From a bacterium (lineage in GTDB: Bacteria > Bdellovibrionota_B > Oligoflexia > Silvanigrellales > Silvanigrellaceae), in the NCBI GenBank assembly GCA_009918675.1, contig RGDM01000009.1, positions 1 through 64,000 on the forward strand: a stretch of DNA of 64,000 bases. The letters run 5' to 3'. Position 1 is the stretch's first letter, and every line of letters starts with the position of its first letter. Below, piece after piece: positions 1-9,121 of this stretch. A program made the position numbers and the translations under genes. The notes beneath the pieces are model-generated. The model was not told where the DNA came from. It saw nothing but the letters and a program-made list of their open reading frames with translations, and did not search any database.

Positions 1-1
1 C

Positions 2-229
2 AAAGGCGCAGGCCCTGTGCGTGGTGAGGACTGCGTCTGGATGATTGCGGGCAACCCTATCGGCAAGCCTGTCACACTCGACAAAGCTCTGCAGGCAGCA
101 CGATCTGCAAATAATTCCAAGGGAGATTTGCGTTACCTGAACAACGTTAAAACCGAATGGGATGGTTTTAACTTTGCAAATATTGTGGCGCAAAACTGCC
201 TCGTTGTGAAAGGAACAGGATACCGATGA
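2..229 (+). CDS. C-terminal part of a small protein of unknown function (truncated by window edge)
   Basis: The frame is open from the first bases of the window, so the true start lies upstream; a GTG at 17 is an internal valine or a weak alternative start. The visible 75 residues contain two cysteines (in EDCVW and QNCLV) and end in GTGYR. I do not recognise the family. The TGA stop overlaps the ATG of the next gene (ATGA at 226-229), so the two are probably co-transcribed and translationally coupled. That partner is a lipoprotein, which suggests this protein may also be exported, but its N-terminus is not visible. Confidence 0.6.
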   Translation, partial: KGAGPVRGEDCVWMIAGNPIGKPVTLDKALQAARSANNSKGDLRYLNNVKTEWDGFNFANIVAQNCLVVKGTGYR

Positions 230-618
230 AAAGCAAACTCATGAAAACTCTCGCAATTGTTGCCGTTCCGGTGCTTTTTTCTGGTTGCCTAAGCGACCGC
301 GCATTGATTTTGTCGGTTCCCGTGGTTTCCATGACAGACTCAAACGTACCCAAGGGGCAAGCTGTTTCGCAGGGTAAAGCAGGCACCGCGCGCTATTGCT
401 TGAGCGACAAAGCCATTTCCACCAAGGAACGCACCGTTGGACTGATCGACGAACTTGTCACCCGTGGACAAAAGGCGAGCAAAGCAAAGTTCCTGACCGA
501 CGCGCAATTGTTTCACGCGGGAGGCGAATGCTATGAGCTCGACTTTAAAGCGGGCGTGATAGGCGCCGCGGGTGAGAAAAAAGAGAAGGCCCCTGCAGAA
601 GGCGAGTCTGAATCCTGA
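226..618 (+). CDS. Small lipoprotein of unknown function
   Basis: The 130-residue product starts with a lysine-containing n-region and a hydrophobic stretch ending in the lipobox LFSGC (Cys21), so it should be lipidated and anchored in an envelope membrane. The rest is polar, has two further cysteines (in RYCLS and GECYEL) that could form a disulfide, and ends in a charged Lys/Glu tail. A second in-frame ATG six codons downstream would still leave a workable signal peptide. Translation is coupled to the upstream gene by an ATGA overlap, and a strong bidirectional terminator follows. No family is recognised. Confidence 0.75.
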   Translation: MKSKLMKTLAIVAVPVLFSGCLSDRALILSVPVVSMTDSNVPKGQAVSQGKAGTARYCLSDKAISTKERTVGLIDELVTRGQKASKAKFLTDAQLFHAGGECYELDFKAGVIGAAGEKKEKAPAEGESES

Positions 619-620
619 GA

Positions 621-656
621 AAAAAAGAGGCTTCCGCATCGGAAGCCTCTTTTTTT
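621..656. terminator. Bidirectional intrinsic terminator
   Basis: A 15-bp inverted repeat (arms 621-635 and 641-655) flanks a 5-base GCATC loop. The arm ends are A6 on one side and T7 on the other, so a U-tract follows the hairpin in both directions. It lies between the lipoprotein gene ending at 618 and the minus-strand gene ending at 675, and should stop transcription from both sides. Confidence 0.93.
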
Positions 657-674
657 CGGCAGCTTGCTGTTTCC

Positions 675-1658
675 TTAGATAGCCTTCCCGGATGACGGAA
701 CGATAGCTGGTGCATCGGAATTCGGATGACTCAGCGAAGGCACGAGAACCATTTTACCCTGGTCGTCCGCCTCAAGCGTGTACACCTTTTCCGGGCCAAT
801 ATGGCGATAGCGGTAGCTCTTCATTTCGCAGTAAGCAAGCTTATGAATAAGCGGAATGGCATCGTAGAACGGAGTTTCGGGAACAAAAGGCGACACTTGC
901 TCTTGTCGTCCTATCGACATGACAAGATGCGGTGAACTGACAATGCGCGACACACTCACCAACTGTTTACTTGCTTTGAGCATATCGATTGCGCGCTTTT
1001 TATCGGCACTTTCAGCAACTCGCTTTTGCTCGCTCACCGACGACAAAAGTGCATGTCTCCGCGTGAGTTCGGCACGCCAGTCAGCTGTGTGTTGGGCATT
1101 GCAGTGAATACCACTCGCAAGATACTGCCGAACATATTTTTCAATTCGTGAGCGCACATCTTCAGGGTGAATAATAAACGCGCCAGTAAAATAATCGACT
1201 CCAGCAAAGGTAATCGCCCGGCCTTCGAACACCAGACCAGGCTCAAAACCTGCAAACATATATTGCGGCAAAGAGAAGACTTCAAAACGCTGATTTGCCA
1301 GCAAATCGGTGACCGTTAAAGACCCCTGATTGACCCGCTCGACAAGAAACAGCGAATGCCGAAAGCTGCGAAACTGCTCATAGTCGTTCAGTTCTTCTGG
1401 GTTCATGCGGGTCTGAGCTTGAAGCAACCAGGTTTCAAAAACAGTTGAACCGGAAAATACATCCGACAGACGATAGTCGAATAAAAAGTACTCTTGAAAT
1501 GACGACATGCGGCTGTCGTAAAACGGATCATCGTCGTTGACCTTGCCGGTAGCAATGGCAAACAACTCACGGGCAATTCGCATTTGATCTGAGAACTCAG
1601 GGGCGCAGGAGTATTCAAGCAGTGTATTGAGCAAATCCTGACATTTATCTGCGTTCAT
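675..1658 (-). CDS. Conserved-looking protein of unknown function
   Basis: A 327-residue soluble protein with no signal peptide, membrane segment or motif that I can place. ATG at 1658 is chosen because GGGAG lies 5 bases upstream; a GTG two codons earlier is less well placed. The sequence is mostly globular and acidic, with a hydrophobic central stretch rich in aromatic residues and a Lys/Arg-rich helix in the second half. It is the last gene of the minus-strand lepA operon, 29 bases after its neighbour and just before a strong terminator. Its role cannot be inferred from position alone. Confidence 0.7.
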   Translation of the reverse strand: MNADKCQDLLNTLLEYSCAPEFSDQMRIARELFAIATGKVNDDDPFYDSRMSSFQEYFLFDYRLSDVFSGSTVFETWLLQAQTRMNPEELNDYEQFRSFRHSLFLVERVNQGSLTVTDLLANQRFEVFSLPQYMFAGFEPGLVFEGRAITFAGVDYFTGAFIIHPEDVRSRIEKYVRQYLASGIHCNAQHTADWRAELTRRHALLSSVSEQKRVAESADKKRAIDMLKASKQLVSVSRIVSSPHLVMSIGRQEQVSPFVPETPFYDAIPLIHKLAYCEMKSYRYRHIGPEKVYTLEADDQGKMVLVPSLSHPNSDAPAIVPSSGKAI

Positions 1659-1687
1659 GCACACTCCCGATGCTTGGCAACGGGCAG

Positions 1688-2089
1688 TTACTCAGACTTC
1701 GCAGGCACGTTTGCTTTCACAGCAAAAAACCTCTGCGCCACCAGCGGGACAACCCGCAATCCGTGGAAATCCACTGCCGTCGATAGAGTGTAGCCGATAC
1801 GGGTGGGAACACCAAAGGCCTCGGGAGTGTCTTGATAGTCAATCTCCACATCACCTTCGCTCATTTCCATCCGATTGTGCTTGGCAAGCTTGACAACGTA
1901 CTGGCGAATGTCTTCGTCCGGAGTCATACTGACACCCGTGGTTTCGCAATAACGGCGAACAGATTCGGCCAAAGTCCGCTCGCGGTATAGAAAGCGCACC
2001 ACAGGCCAAACAACCACCGCCAAAGCCAACACAGTCAGCATCAGAAGAGCAGCAATGATTCGAATGGTAACGTTGCGTTTCACTGCCAT
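1688..2089 (-). CDS. Small single-pass membrane protein of unknown function
   Basis: The 133-residue product begins with a basic n-region followed by a strongly hydrophobic helix (about residues 9-31) and an Arg-rich juxtamembrane segment (FLYRER). This predicts one N-terminal membrane anchor with a soluble domain of about 100 residues, probably periplasmic. ATG at 2089 overlaps the lepA stop (TGATG), so it is translationally coupled to lepA. A TTG one codon upstream is in frame but unnecessary. No known family is recognised. It is not the signal peptidase that often follows lepA: it lacks the LepB Ser and Lys motifs and is too short. Confidence 0.75.
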   Translation of the reverse strand: MAVKRNVTIRIIAALLMLTVLALAVVVWPVVRFLYRERTLAESVRRYCETTGVSMTPDEDIRQYVVKLAKHNRMEMSEGDVEIDYQDTPEAFGVPTRIGYTLSTAVDFHGLRVVPLVAQRFFAVKANVPAKSE

Positions 2090-3906
2090 CAATCCACATC
2101 CGAGAGGTCGAGAATCGCCATAAAGGCTTCCTGTGGAATTTCCACAGAACCCACCTGTTTCATGCGTTTCTTACCTTCTTTTTGTTTCTCAAGCAGCTTT
2201 CGCTTACGCGAGATATCGCCACCGTAACACTTCGCCGTTACATCTTTACGCAACGCACTCAGTGATTCGCGCGCAATAATTTTCGAACCAATCGCAGCCT
2301 GCAACGGCACTTCGAATTGCTGTCTTGGAATCACCTTGCGAAGTTTCTTCACAAGCAACTTGCCGCGCTCAAATGAACTTGAGCGGTGAACAATACACGA
2401 CAACGCATCAACAGGTTCAGAATTCACAAGGATATCGAGCCTGACAAGATCAGACTCACGGTAATTCAGAAATTCGTAGTCCATGCTCGCATAACCGCGC
2501 GATACACTCTTGAGCCGGTCGAAAAAGTCGAAAACCATTTCATTCAGCGGCAATTCGTACTGCAGCATAACGCGGCTTTGCGACAAATAATCCATCTTCA
2601 ACTGCACACCACGGCGCTCGGAAAGCAAACCCATCACTGCGCCCAAATATTCTTGCGGCAAATGGAAGGTCGCCATCACCACCGGTTCAAGAAATTTTTC
2701 AATGCTATTTGCAGGCGGAAGCATTGCTGGGTTGTCGACCCGCATGTGCTCGCCTTTTGTGGTTGTCACTTCATAAACACAGGTCGGTGCCGTGAAAATC
2801 AGGTTCATCCCATACTCACGTTCGAGACGCTCCTGAACAATTTCCATGTGCAAGAGTCCAAGAAATCCACAGCGAAAACCAAAACCCAAAGCCACTGAAG
2901 TTTCTGGTTCGTAGCTAAGCGAGCTGTCGTTGAGTGTGAGCTTGGAGAGAGCATCTTTGAGCGCTTCGTATTGATTCGATTCAACAGGAAAGACTCCTGC
3001 AAACACCATCTGCTTTGCCTTCTTGAAACCTGGCAAAGGCTCAACCTGACCACCTTCCGCACAAATGGTATCGCCCACCCGAGTGTCACGCACATCCTTG
3101 ACATTGGCGATGATATAGCCAACTTCGCCGGCGCTCAGCACTTCGCGCGGAAAGGCGCGCACACACATCACGCCGACCTTTTGAACTTCGAAACTTTTGC
3201 CGCAGCTCATCATCGTAATGCGATCACCAATCCGAACTGCACCATCAACAACCCGAACAAGCACAACGACACCTTGATAACTATCGAACCAACTATCAAA
3301 AATCAGCGCACGCAAAGACTTGCTGCGGTTGTCATCAGGTGCAGGAATGTTGTGGACAATACTCTCGAGAATGTTGTCGACACCCATGCCTGTCTTGGCA
3401 CTACAGGGAACTGCGAGCGATGTGTCAATAGCCAGTTCTTCTTCAATTTGTGTGCATACTTTTTCATAATCGGCGCTTGGTAAATCAACCTTGTTGATCA
3501 CTGGAAAAATCTCAACATGGTTGTCCATCGCTAAGTAAACATTAGCAACGGTTTGAGCTTCAACCCCTTGAGTCGCATCAACAACCAACAATGCGCCTTC
3601 GCACGCACTCAAACTTCGGCTGACTTCATAGGTGAAGTCGACGTGTCCAGGGGTGTCGATGAGGTTTAGAGTGTAGATTTCTCCGTCTTTGGCTTTGTAT
3701 TTGAGAGTCGCCGTCTGAGCTTTAATAGTAATTCCGCGCTCGCGTTCGAGTTCCATGCTGTCGAGGATCTGTGCTTGCTTCTCGCGATCTGCAACAGCAC
3801 CTGTCTTTTCGAGAATTCGGTCGGCGAGCGTCGACTTGCCATGATCGATATGGGCAATAATACAAAAGTTACGAATGAGTTTTGGATCTACGCCATATTG
3901 AGACAT
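2089..3906 (-). CDS. lepA: Elongation factor 4 (LepA), ribosome-associated GTPase
   Basis: A 605-residue translational GTPase. The G1 motif AHIDHGKST lies at about residues 18-26, followed by the G3 motif DTPGH and the G4 motif NKVD. The EF-G-like domains and the LepA-specific Lys/Arg-rich C-terminal domain follow. LepA acts on stalled or paused ribosomes and can promote back-translocation. ATG at 3906 gives the usual family length; the frame is open for 50 more codons upstream, including an ATG 13 codons earlier, but that extension would be atypical. It heads a three-gene minus-strand operon and is coupled to the next gene by TGATG. It is divergent from the exported-protein gene at 4036. Confidence 0.97.
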   Translation of the reverse strand: MSQYGVDPKLIRNFCIIAHIDHGKSTLADRILEKTGAVADREKQAQILDSMELERERGITIKAQTATLKYKAKDGEIYTLNLIDTPGHVDFTYEVSRSLSACEGALLVVDATQGVEAQTVANVYLAMDNHVEIFPVINKVDLPSADYEKVCTQIEEELAIDTSLAVPCSAKTGMGVDNILESIVHNIPAPDDNRSKSLRALIFDSWFDSYQGVVVLVRVVDGAVRIGDRITMMSCGKSFEVQKVGVMCVRAFPREVLSAGEVGYIIANVKDVRDTRVGDTICAEGGQVEPLPGFKKAKQMVFAGVFPVESNQYEALKDALSKLTLNDSSLSYEPETSVALGFGFRCGFLGLLHMEIVQERLEREYGMNLIFTAPTCVYEVTTTKGEHMRVDNPAMLPPANSIEKFLEPVVMATFHLPQEYLGAVMGLLSERRGVQLKMDYLSQSRVMLQYELPLNEMVFDFFDRLKSVSRGYASMDYEFLNYRESDLVRLDILVNSEPVDALSCIVHRSSSFERGKLLVKKLRKVIPRQQFEVPLQAAIGSKIIARESLSALRKDVTAKCYGGDISRKRKLLEKQKEGKKRMKQVGSVEIPQEAFMAILDLSDVD

Positions 3907-4035
3907 TCTTTGAGCGACTCCGCCAAATCTGCAACAAGCCATGGACCTGCAGTTTGTGCAGGTCGTGCCGATACAAGCATCTGACACGCCTTGGCGACAT
4001 TGGTCAAACCCAAGGGTAGAGACAACGAGGGCAAT

Positions 4036-4734
4036 GTGAAAAGACTTTTGACTCACACCAGCGAAGCAAGTGCGTTGAGGTTCCTGACGCTTTTGCCTCT
4101 ATTTTTAGCATTACCAAAAGTGAGCTCTGCGGCTGACACCACCATGGGCATAGCCACCGGCAATCCGCCGTCGAATGTTCGCATCAAAGAACGAACATTC
4201 GAACAACGTCGTGAACCCGACTCACGCCTGACTTGGGTGGTGCAGAAAACCACTTTCGAGGATGGCCTCACAGTTGTGACTCTTGCTGGCGCTCAATTTT
4301 CCGATGCCTTGGGACTCGCCCTCATCTTAGTCGACGATGTCACTCCGCAGCCGCTGAGCGAGAGAACCAGGCAAACTTTGGAAGACATCCCCCCCAACGG
4401 CGAAAAACGTCTGCCTGGTGAGGCTGCGAGAATTGATCTGCAATTGCGCAACGTGTTGCTAGACCTCAAAGAATTAAAATCGGGATCTGTAGGCCTTCAG
4501 TCTGTTCCACAGTGCGAGCAAGGGCGCAGGCGTGGGGTGCTTTTTCTGAGAGCCAATCAAACCGGACGTGTTCTTGAGCTGAGTCCAGAGCAGGCAGACA
4601 CACTCACCCGCTGGGGCCGCGCGGCCTGCGTTCGCTGGGATGGTTTTCCAATGGCAGATTTACCACATGAGGCTAAAACTCAGAACCAAACTGCTGTTCA
4701 GTCTCCGTCAAATGAGAGCGCCCAGCCGCACTGA
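4036..4734 (+). CDS. Exported protein of unknown function
   Basis: GTG at 4036 is preferred because AGGG lies just upstream and it places a signal peptide at the N-terminus: a basic n-region, the hydrophobic [12 protein letters not shown] and a likely SSA|A cleavage site near residue 33. The mature part, about 200 residues, has two cysteines (in VPQCEQ and RAACVRW) that could pair in the periplasm. No family is recognised. The frame continues upstream to 3991 without a better start. Its last 62 bases overlap the end of ruvB on the opposite strand, an unusually long convergent overlap. Confidence 0.7.
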   Translation: MKRLLTHTSEASALRFLTLLPLFLALPKVSSAADTTMGIATGNPPSNVRIKERTFEQRREPDSRLTWVVQKTTFEDGLTVVTLAGAQFSDALGLALILVDDVTPQPLSERTRQTLEDIPPNGEKRLPGEAARIDLQLRNVLLDLKELKSGSVGLQSVPQCEQGRRRGVLFLRANQTGRVLELSPEQADTLTRWGRAACVRWDGFPMADLPHEAKTQNQTAVQSPSNESAQPH

Positions 4735-5701
4735 GCTGTCGTCCGCGCGGTGTCCGATTCACAAAACCAACCGAAACAAGATAAGGCTCATAAACATCTT
4801 CGAGGGTGGTCTTTTCTTCATGCAGAGCGGCGGCAATGGCTTCCAAACCAACAGGTCCGCCTTCGTGTCTGTCGCGCATCACTCGCATAAACTCACGGTC
4901 CATGCGCGCCAATCCGCGCACATCAACACCCAAACGAGCCAGAGCTCTTTGCGCAACTTCCGAATCAATTTCAGTCTTGCCTTGCACGAGCGCAAAATCC
5001 ATCACGCGGCGCAGCAGCATGTTTGCAATACGTGGCGTTCCCCGACAACGCCTTGCCAAAACAAGAGCAGCGTCTTCGTTCAATTGCAGGTTGAGCAATC
5101 GGGCGCTGCGACGAATGATAAGACACAGGCTCTCAGGCGAATAATAATCGAGATGCTCAACGATACCAAAGCGATCGCGCAATGGTGCACTGAGAGCACC
5201 GGCTCGAGTTGTTGCTCCAATCAAAGTAAAAGGTTTGAGGTCGAAACTAATTGAACGCGCCGATGGCCCCTGCCCAATCATGACGTCCAAGCGCCCATCT
5301 TCCATGGCCGAATAAAGAACTTCTTCAACATGCGATGGCAACCGGTGAATTTCATCAATAAATAAAACTGTATTTACTTCCAAATTGGCCAGCACGCCCA
5401 TCAGATCCGCAGGCCGTTCAATCACGGGTCCTGAGGTGATCTTGAGGGTGCAATCCATTGTTTGCGCGATAATGCCTGCAAGGGTCGTCTTGCCCAAACC
5501 TGGTGGGCCATGCAGCAACACATGATCAAGCATTTTTCCACGCAGTCGTGCGGCCTGGGTGTAGATCTTCAGATTCTCGACAACTCGCTCTTGGCCTGGA
5601 TACTCATCAAAGGTTCGAGGGCGAAGATCTGTTCGTTCAACATCGAAGCTCTCTGGAGCTCGAGCCAAATCTGAAAAGACAATGTGATCCTGGTCCGTCA
5701 T
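4673..5701 (-). CDS. ruvB: Holliday junction branch migration helicase RuvB
   Basis: A 342-residue AAA+ motor that works with RuvA to migrate Holliday junctions during recombinational repair. Walker A is GPPGLGKT at residues 65-72, Walker B contains the DEIHR motif, and the sensor/arginine-finger region GATTRAG and LRDRFG is intact. The C-terminal winged helix ends after the typical RTPRGR motif. The length is normal, so the 62-base overlap with the convergent gene is genuine. ATG at 5701 overlaps the ruvA stop (ATGA), which indicates coupled translation. No ruvC is present in the window. Confidence 0.98.
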   Translation of the reverse strand: MTDQDHIVFSDLARAPESFDVERTDLRPRTFDEYPGQERVVENLKIYTQAARLRGKMLDHVLLHGPPGLGKTTLAGIIAQTMDCTLKITSGPVIERPADLMGVLANLEVNTVLFIDEIHRLPSHVEEVLYSAMEDGRLDVMIGQGPSARSISFDLKPFTLIGATTRAGALSAPLRDRFGIVEHLDYYSPESLCLIIRRSARLLNLQLNEDAALVLARRCRGTPRIANMLLRRVMDFALVQGKTEIDSEVAQRALARLGVDVRGLARMDREFMRVMRDRHEGGPVGLEAIAAALHEEKTTLEDVYEPYLVSVGFVNRTPRGRQLSAAGRSHLTETEQQFGSEF

Positions 5702-6387
5702 GTTGCAGAGCGTCCCAATAAATGCCCTGAAAGCTGCCTCAAAGCCTCTTTCAGCGCCATTTCAAGAACAATATTCTCTCCGCTCGCCGAGCGTTTTTCA
5801 AGTCCGGCAATCACTTCTGCGATTTGTTTGTCTTTGTAACCAAGGTTCTGCAGAGCGCTACGCACATCTTCAACGACGTTCGATTTTGTCCATCGCTCGT
5901 CGATGAGTGTTGAGAGAGTGTGCCCTGCAGCAGTTTTGCTTCGTGATGTTTTGCTAAGTTCAGCGCCAGTCAAAGAAGCCATCACTTTTTGAGCTTTGCT
6001 GCGCAATTCAACAATCAATCGTTCTGCCGTGCGCGCACCAACCCCTGGAACCGACGTGAGTGCAGCAAGATTTTCATCAAGAATCACCCGACAGAGTTCT
6101 GTTCCTTCGAAGGGGCCCATCAGAGCAAGGGCCAGTTTTGGGCCAACATTGGTGACACTCAAAAGCATTTCAAAGACGGTGCGATCGGCCCTCGAGACAA
6201 ACCCGAACAGGCGAATGGAGTCTTCGCGAACATGGGTGTGGACCGACAAGGCAACAGCCTCTCCCAAAGCAGGCAAAAGGCACAAACTAGAGGCTGGAAC
6301 TTCAACTTCGTAGCCCACACCAGTAACATCCAATACGATGCAATCACTCGATTTTTCAACGAGTGTACCACTGAGTTTTCCAATCAT
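5698..6387 (-). CDS. ruvA: Holliday junction DNA-binding protein RuvA
   Basis: The 229-residue product has the RuvA N-terminal OB-fold start (MIGKLSG, then GVGYEV), tandem helix-hairpin-helix segments (NVGPKLALAL and VPGVGARTAERL) and a C-terminal domain that binds RuvB, separated by a Ser/Thr/Lys-rich linker. It is about 25 residues longer than many RuvA proteins, mainly in the linker. AGGAGG lies 8 bases before the ATG. It forms an operon with ruvB through an ATGA overlap. Confidence 0.97.
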   Translation of the reverse strand: MIGKLSGTLVEKSSDCIVLDVTGVGYEVEVPASSLCLLPALGEAVALSVHTHVREDSIRLFGFVSRADRTVFEMLLSVTNVGPKLALALMGPFEGTELCRVILDENLAALTSVPGVGARTAERLIVELRSKAQKVMASLTGAELSKTSRSKTAAGHTLSTLIDERWTKSNVVEDVRSALQNLGYKDKQIAEVIAGLEKRSASGENIVLEMALKEALRQLSGHLLGRSAT

Positions 6388-6457
6388 CAGAAGGGCCTCC
6401 TGTTTCAGGGGTAGCGGATGCCGACAAAGACGTCAAATGATCGACACGCGGCACAGC

Positions 6458-6484
6458 TTACCTTTCTTTCCAATCTGCCGATAG
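6458..6484 (+). promoter_or_regulatory. Candidate FliA (sigma-28) type promoter for the PilZ gene
   Basis: The -10-like element GCCGATAG at 6477-6484 matches the enteric sigma-28 consensus GCCGATAA at seven of eight positions. It is preceded after 11 bases by TTACCTTT, a weak match to TAAAGTTT. The element lies about 30 bases before the PilZ start codon. The assignment rests on a short motif and on the known flagellar-class control of the E. coli PilZ protein YcgR; no statistical test was possible. Confidence 0.4.
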
Positions 6485-6514
6485 CGAATGAGAACTGTTT
6501 GGGAGGCTCTCACC

Positions 6515-7129
6515 ATGGCATTCTGGGCAAAAAAGAAGCCGGACGCAGAAACTGAAAAGAAAGACAGCACACCGAACAACCTTCTGAAGAAGAAGGATGA
6601 CAAGAAAGGTGCTCCGCCAAAGCGGATCGACAACCTACGAATTGCCCAGAAGTTACATATCAGCCTTAAAAGCCTTGGCACCGGCAACGACTACCATTTT
6701 CTCACGCGCGATCTATCGGCCACCGGTATGTTCGTTTTGTGCAGCGACCACAAACGCTACCCATTCATTCCACAGACAACTCTTCTCGAATCAAAAATCC
6801 TCTTGGAGGCAGGCGATGGCACAGAAGCTGTTGAACTGCATTGCCTCTGCAAAATTATGCGCATCGTTGAAGGACAAGGCCCAAATGGTGCTGCCAACTC
6901 AGGATTCGGCGTACGCATCGTGCAAATCGCTGCAGAACAGCGTCAGGCTCTAGAACAATTCATTTCTAAACATGGTTCACCCGAAAATTTCGTGCCCTAT
7001 TCCGGCGGTGATAAAACTGAATCGGCTGCCGCTGCCGCTACAGCACCTGCTGCAGCTCAAGTCCATACAGCTGAAGGAAGTGAAATAGGCATCGACAGCA
7101 ATCAAGAGCACATCGCCCACTCTGCTTAA
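6515..7129 (+). CDS. PilZ-domain protein (probable c-di-GMP receptor)
   Basis: ATG at 6515 is chosen because GGGAGG lies 8 bases upstream; it gives 204 residues. A Lys-rich N-terminus (about 1-37) precedes a PilZ-like domain with RIAQK, then the DLSATG element typical of the second PilZ motif, and a late GFGVRIV strand. PilZ domains bind cyclic di-GMP and control motility, adhesion or polysaccharide synthesis; the first Arg motif here is looser than the canonical RxxxR. The tail after residue 150 is Ala-rich and low in complexity. A terminator follows directly, so the gene is probably monocistronic, possibly driven by the FliA-like promoter upstream. Confidence 0.8.
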   Translation: MAFWAKKKPDAETEKKDSTPNNLLKKKDDKKGAPPKRIDNLRIAQKLHISLKSLGTGNDYHFLTRDLSATGMFVLCSDHKRYPFIPQTTLLESKILLEAGDGTEAVELHCLCKIMRIVEGQGPNGAANSGFGVRIVQIAAEQRQALEQFISKHGSPENFVPYSGGDKTESAAAAATAPAAAQVHTAEGSEIGIDSNQEHIAHSA

Positions 7130-7149
7130 AATCTTTTTGCCTTGTGCAC

Positions 7150-7192
7150 CTGCATCACCAGCCCACAGCGCGCTGGTGATGCAGTTTATTTT
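7150..7192 (+). terminator. Intrinsic terminator after the PilZ gene
   Basis: A perfect 13-bp stem (7150-7162 with 7172-7184) closes a 9-base loop and is followed by TTTATTTT. It separates the PilZ gene from the opp operon. Confidence 0.88.
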
Positions 7193-7278
7193 AAGAAATT
7201 GCCTCGCTGGCCAAATTCAGGTACGAACTGAAAAATTCTGGGTTACTGGAAAAAATACAGGCCACGAGGAGATTCCGA

Positions 7279-8952
7279 ATGTTCACGCGATCTGCACTGG
7301 GTCTTTCAAGATCCGCACTGACCACTCTGGTTGCATACGCAACGCTCACATTGTCGTTTCCTGCATTCGCACAGCAAAATACGCAGGCCGACCGCCGCAA
7401 CAACCAAGAAATTTTTCTGAACATGGGTGATGAGCCGCCCAGCATGGACCCAAATAAGGGCGTGGACACTGTCTCGTACTTTTGGCTGGGTCACCTTTTT
7501 GAAGGCCTAATGACCACCGACAAAAACGGCAATATCGTCCCAGGGACAGCGAGCCACGTCGCAGTGAGTGACTCAGGCAGGACCTACACATTCACCATAC
7601 GTCCGAACGCAAAATGGCACGATGGCAAAAAGGTCACCGCAAAAGATTTCGAATACGCTTTCCGCCGGCTTGTCGACCCCGTGTTTGCAAGCGAATACTC
7701 ATTCATTGCCGTCACCGCGCAGATTCAAAATGCAGCGGAAATTATCAAGAAGAAAAAGCCAGTCAGCGAACTCGGAGCAAAGGCTGTCAACGACAGCACA
7801 TTCGTCGTGAAGCTGGAAAATCCGGTTGCATTTTTTAAATCACTGATGGCCTTCCAAGCGTTTTTCCCAGTGCGCAAAGACGTTGTCGAAAAAACAGGCG
7901 ACAAGTTCGCAACTGCTGTTGATAACATTGTTGGGAATGGACCATTCAAACTTGTCTCTTGGAAAAAAGAGAGCAGCATGCGGATGGAAAAAGCGTCCAC
8001 CTATTGGAACGCATCCTCCATCAAACTCCGCGCCATTGAAGCACCTGTGATGCTCAAAGACGTTGGTGCTGCATTCAACAATTTCCGCACTGGCGGATTG
8101 GATATCACCGGCCTTGATAAAGAACGTCTTGAGACAGCTCAGCGTGAGCGTCTACAAGTGAAAACCTTTGCTGACGGTGGCGTGTTCTTCCTTGAGATGA
8201 ATCAGCGCGAAGGCAAACTCTTCGCCAATATCAAGCTCCGCCAGGCGTTGCGTATTGCTATCAGCCGCCGCGAGTACATCAACAAAGTGACCGGAGTGCC
8301 TGGCGACAAGCCTGCCTTTGGTTTGGTTCCAGACTACATGCCTGGAGCAAGCAAGACATACCGCCAAGAAGCGGCTTTGAGTTACCGCGACGGCGATGTT
8401 GCCGGTGCAAAGAAACTCATCAAAGAGTACCTGGCCGAAACCAAGCAGAGCAAAGTCCCGAGCTTCTCGATTCTCGCTGGCGACTCCAACAACGCCAAGA
8501 AAGAATCCGAGTATATGCAGGCGCTTTTGAAAAACGTCTTTGAAACAGAAGTCAAGATTGACAGCGTGCCCTTCAAGACTCGTTTGCAAAAACAGCGTGA
8601 TGGCCAGTTTGATATCGTTTCAGGCGGATGGGGTCCTGACTACCTAGACGCAATGACTTTCATGGACCTTTTCACCACAACCAACGACAACAACCACGGC
8701 CATTACGTGAGCAAGGCGTTTGATGACCTAATTGTCAAAGCACAACGCTCGGGAAGCATGAGCGAGCGCGTGAAGCTCTTCCAAGAGGCTGAACGCCTTC
8801 TTGTAGTCACGGATTCGGCCATCGTTCCAATCATCCAACGTGGTCGGGCGTACCTGCTCGCTGAGGGGTTGCAGGGCGTGCGCCGCAATCAGGTTGGCCA
8901 AGACCCAGATCTTCGCTTCGCTTCATGGAACGGCGCATCTGCTAAGAAGTAA
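7279..8952 (+). CDS. oppA: Periplasmic oligopeptide-binding protein of an Opp ABC importer
   Basis: The 557-residue product is a family 5 solute-binding protein. A signal peptide with likely AFA|QQ cleavage at residue 31 leads to the mature start. Family landmarks are MGDEPPSMDPNKG near the N-terminus, the GLMTTD segment, the FTIRPNAKWHDGKKVTAKDF block and a C-terminal FDIVSGGWGPDYLDAMTF block. It should capture peptides in the periplasm and deliver them to OppBC. GAGGAG lies upstream of the ATG. It is the first gene of the cluster and is followed by its own terminator-like hairpin, which would allow more binding protein than membrane components. Confidence 0.95.
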   Translation: MFTRSALGLSRSALTTLVAYATLTLSFPAFAQQNTQADRRNNQEIFLNMGDEPPSMDPNKGVDTVSYFWLGHLFEGLMTTDKNGNIVPGTASHVAVSDSGRTYTFTIRPNAKWHDGKKVTAKDFEYAFRRLVDPVFASEYSFIAVTAQIQNAAEIIKKKKPVSELGAKAVNDSTFVVKLENPVAFFKSLMAFQAFFPVRKDVVEKTGDKFATAVDNIVGNGPFKLVSWKKESSMRMEKASTYWNASSIKLRAIEAPVMLKDVGAAFNNFRTGGLDITGLDKERLETAQRERLQVKTFADGGVFFLEMNQREGKLFANIKLRQALRIAISRREYINKVTGVPGDKPAFGLVPDYMPGASKTYRQEAALSYRDGDVAGAKKLIKEYLAETKQSKVPSFSILAGDSNNAKKESEYMQALLKNVFETEVKIDSVPFKTRLQKQRDGQFDIVSGGWGPDYLDAMTFMDLFTTTNDNNHGHYVSKAFDDLIVKAQRSGSMSERVKLFQEAERLLVVTDSAIVPIIQRGRAYLLAEGLQGVRRNQVGQDPDLRFASWNGASAKK

Positions 8953-8955
8953 AAT

Positions 8956-8984
8956 AAAGCCCTGAGAAATCAGGGCTTTTCTCT
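8956..8984 (+). terminator. Intrinsic terminator/attenuator after oppA
   Basis: A 10-bp stem (AAAGCCCTGA at 8956-8965 with its complement at 8970-8979) closes a GAAA loop and runs into a T-rich stretch. In this position it probably attenuates read-through from oppA into oppBCDF, the usual way to raise the binding-protein to permease ratio. Confidence 0.88.
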
Positions 8985-9016
8985 TTCCCGCCGAGCTTGA
9001 CCAGCCCCTGAACTCG

Positions 9017-9101
9017 TGGCAAAAGTCCTTCTCTTTGCCAAAGATGCTTCGGCATCTGAGCTTTTGTGTTGTCTGCATTGGCCGCCATGCCGCAGGGCAT
9101 G
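9017..9101 (+). other. Cluster of three small hairpins in the oppA-oppB spacer
   Basis: Three inverted repeats follow the oppA terminator: TGGCAAA/TTTGCCA at 9017-9023 and 9034-9040; AGATGC/GCATCT at 9042-9047 and 9052-9057 closed by a stable UUCG tetraloop; and CATGCC/GGCATG at 9086-9091 and 9096-9101. None has a U-tract. They may protect or process the oppBCDF transcript. No protein gene is supported here, although a frame is open upstream of oppB. Confidence 0.5.
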
Positions 9102-9121
9102 CCCAGACGAGGAAAGATCCA

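Noticed and set aside
3907-4056. 50-codon N-terminal extension of LepA
   Set aside because: LepA proteins start shortly before the AHIDHGKST motif; the extension resembles no LepA N-terminus.
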